Below the pieces are notes generated by a model, which was not told the origin of the DNA, made no database searches, and saw only the letters and a list, made by a program, of their open reading frames with translations. DNA of 64,000 bases from Verrucomicrobiota bacterium. Lineage in GTDB: Bacteria > Verrucomicrobiota > Verrucomicrobiia > Verrucomicrobiales > Akkermansiaceae. Positions within the stretch are counted from its first letter, which is position 1, and each line of letters starts with the position of its first letter. This document shows positions 63,726-64,000 of this stretch, piece by piece. The stretch spans positions 62,001-126,000 of the forward strand of contig JAFLEH010000004.1 of assembly GCA_017301995.1 (NCBI GenBank), read 5' to 3'. The position numbers and the translations under genes are program-made.

Positions 63726-64000
63726 TCAATCGACCAAGCCCTGCCGCATGGCGTAGCGGGTCAGTTCCACGTTGGAGGCGAAGCCCATTTTCTCGGTGAT
63801 CCGGGCGCGGTAGGTGGCCACGGTTTTCTCGCTGAGCGAAAGTTTGGTGCCGATTTCCTTGAGGGTTAGACCGCTGGCGATGAGCTTGAGGACCTGGAGT
63901 TCGCGGTTGGAGAGGGATTCGTGGGAAGCTTCCGTGGTACCGCTGGCGAGGGATCCCGCCAGGCGTTCGGCAAGGGCGGGGCTGATGTATCGGCCGCCGG
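63726..64000 (-). CDS. NarL/FixJ-type response regulator, C-terminal part (runs off the window)
   Basis: The last 90 residues of a transcriptional regulator; the 5' end lies beyond 64000. The LuxR/GerE helix-turn-helix is clear: LSNRELQVLKLIASGLTLKE, IGTKLSLSEKTVATYRARIT and EKMGFASNVELTRYAMRQG. The segment before it (GRYISPALAERLAGSL) is the usual receiver-HTH linker. The phosphoacceptor domain and any partner kinase are outside the window. The target genes are unknown. Confidence 0.9.
   Translation of the reverse strand, partial: GGRYISPALAERLAGSLASGTTEASHESLSNRELQVLKLIASGLTLKEIGTKLSLSEKTVATYRARITEKMGFASNVELTRYAMRQGLVD

Noticed and set aside
1..64000. CRISPR arrays, rRNA operons, prophage or transposase genes
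   Set aside because: No regular direct-repeat/spacer pattern, no rRNA stretches, and no integrase, capsid or transposase motifs were seen on either strand.

Overview
The window is GC-rich bacterial chromosome, almost completely coding, and looks like a member of the Verrucomicrobia, probably Verrucomicrobiales near Luteolibacter or Haloferula. That placement is inferred from the mix of genes (sulfatase, GH92 mannosidase, glutaminase-like enzyme, parallel beta-helix protein, HzsA-related/SUMF1 fusion, a short RpoD-like sigma factor) and from A/C-rich gene leaders with no Shine-Dalgarno sequence. No 16S gene is present to confirm it.

Layout. 0.2-5.4 kb: ClpB, ribosomal protein S1 and a small lipoprotein. 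5.5-12.8 kb: a large secreted haem-binding/SUMF1 fusion, an orphan ExbD, an ECF sigma factor with a small membrane partner (probable anti-sigma), and a large secreted protein of unknown function. 12.8-16.2 kb: thioesterase, sodium:solute symporter, photolyase. 16.4-19.3 kb: the classic rpmH-rnpA-yidD-yidC cluster, without dnaA. 19.3-25.6 kb: a decayed gene, a PTS IIA-like protein, argS, a CBS/DRTGG-type family II pyrophosphatase, alanine dehydrogenase and two divergent tRNA-Gly genes. 25.7-31.3 kb: an exopolysaccharide export locus (secreted protein, outer-membrane barrel, Wzc-like tyrosine autokinase, Wza-like export protein, PDZ protein). 31.4-44.5 kb: housekeeping genes (prc, yggS, DUF971, deoB, EF-G paralogue, nadK, pyrD, rpoD-like sigma) with two anchored proteins built of tandem repeats of about 32 residues. 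44.5-53.4 kb: carbohydrate and macromolecule degradation (beta-helix protein, GtaA-like glutaminase, sulfatase) plus a fused ADP-ribosylglycohydrolase/macrodomain enzyme. 53.5 kb: sufT. 54.1-59.1 kb: multihaem cytochrome cluster. 59.4-64 kb: TatD hydrolase, C1-type peptidase, GH92 mannosidase and a truncated NarL-type response regulator.

The most notable system is the 54.1-59.1 kb cluster. It encodes an MtrA-like octahaem lipoprotein, an MtrB-like 690-residue outer-membrane barrel, a small periplasmic cytochrome c, and a seven-haem inner-membrane cytochrome with three membrane helices resembling Geobacter ImcH. Together these could carry electrons from the quinone pool across both membranes, that is, extracellular electron transfer in a verrucomicrobium. 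Other points of interest are the ARH-macrodomain fusion, the repeat-protein pair, an inverted-repeat element that supplies the sulfatase stop codon, and a set of genes whose likely -10 boxes lie so close to the start codon that the mRNA should be leaderless.
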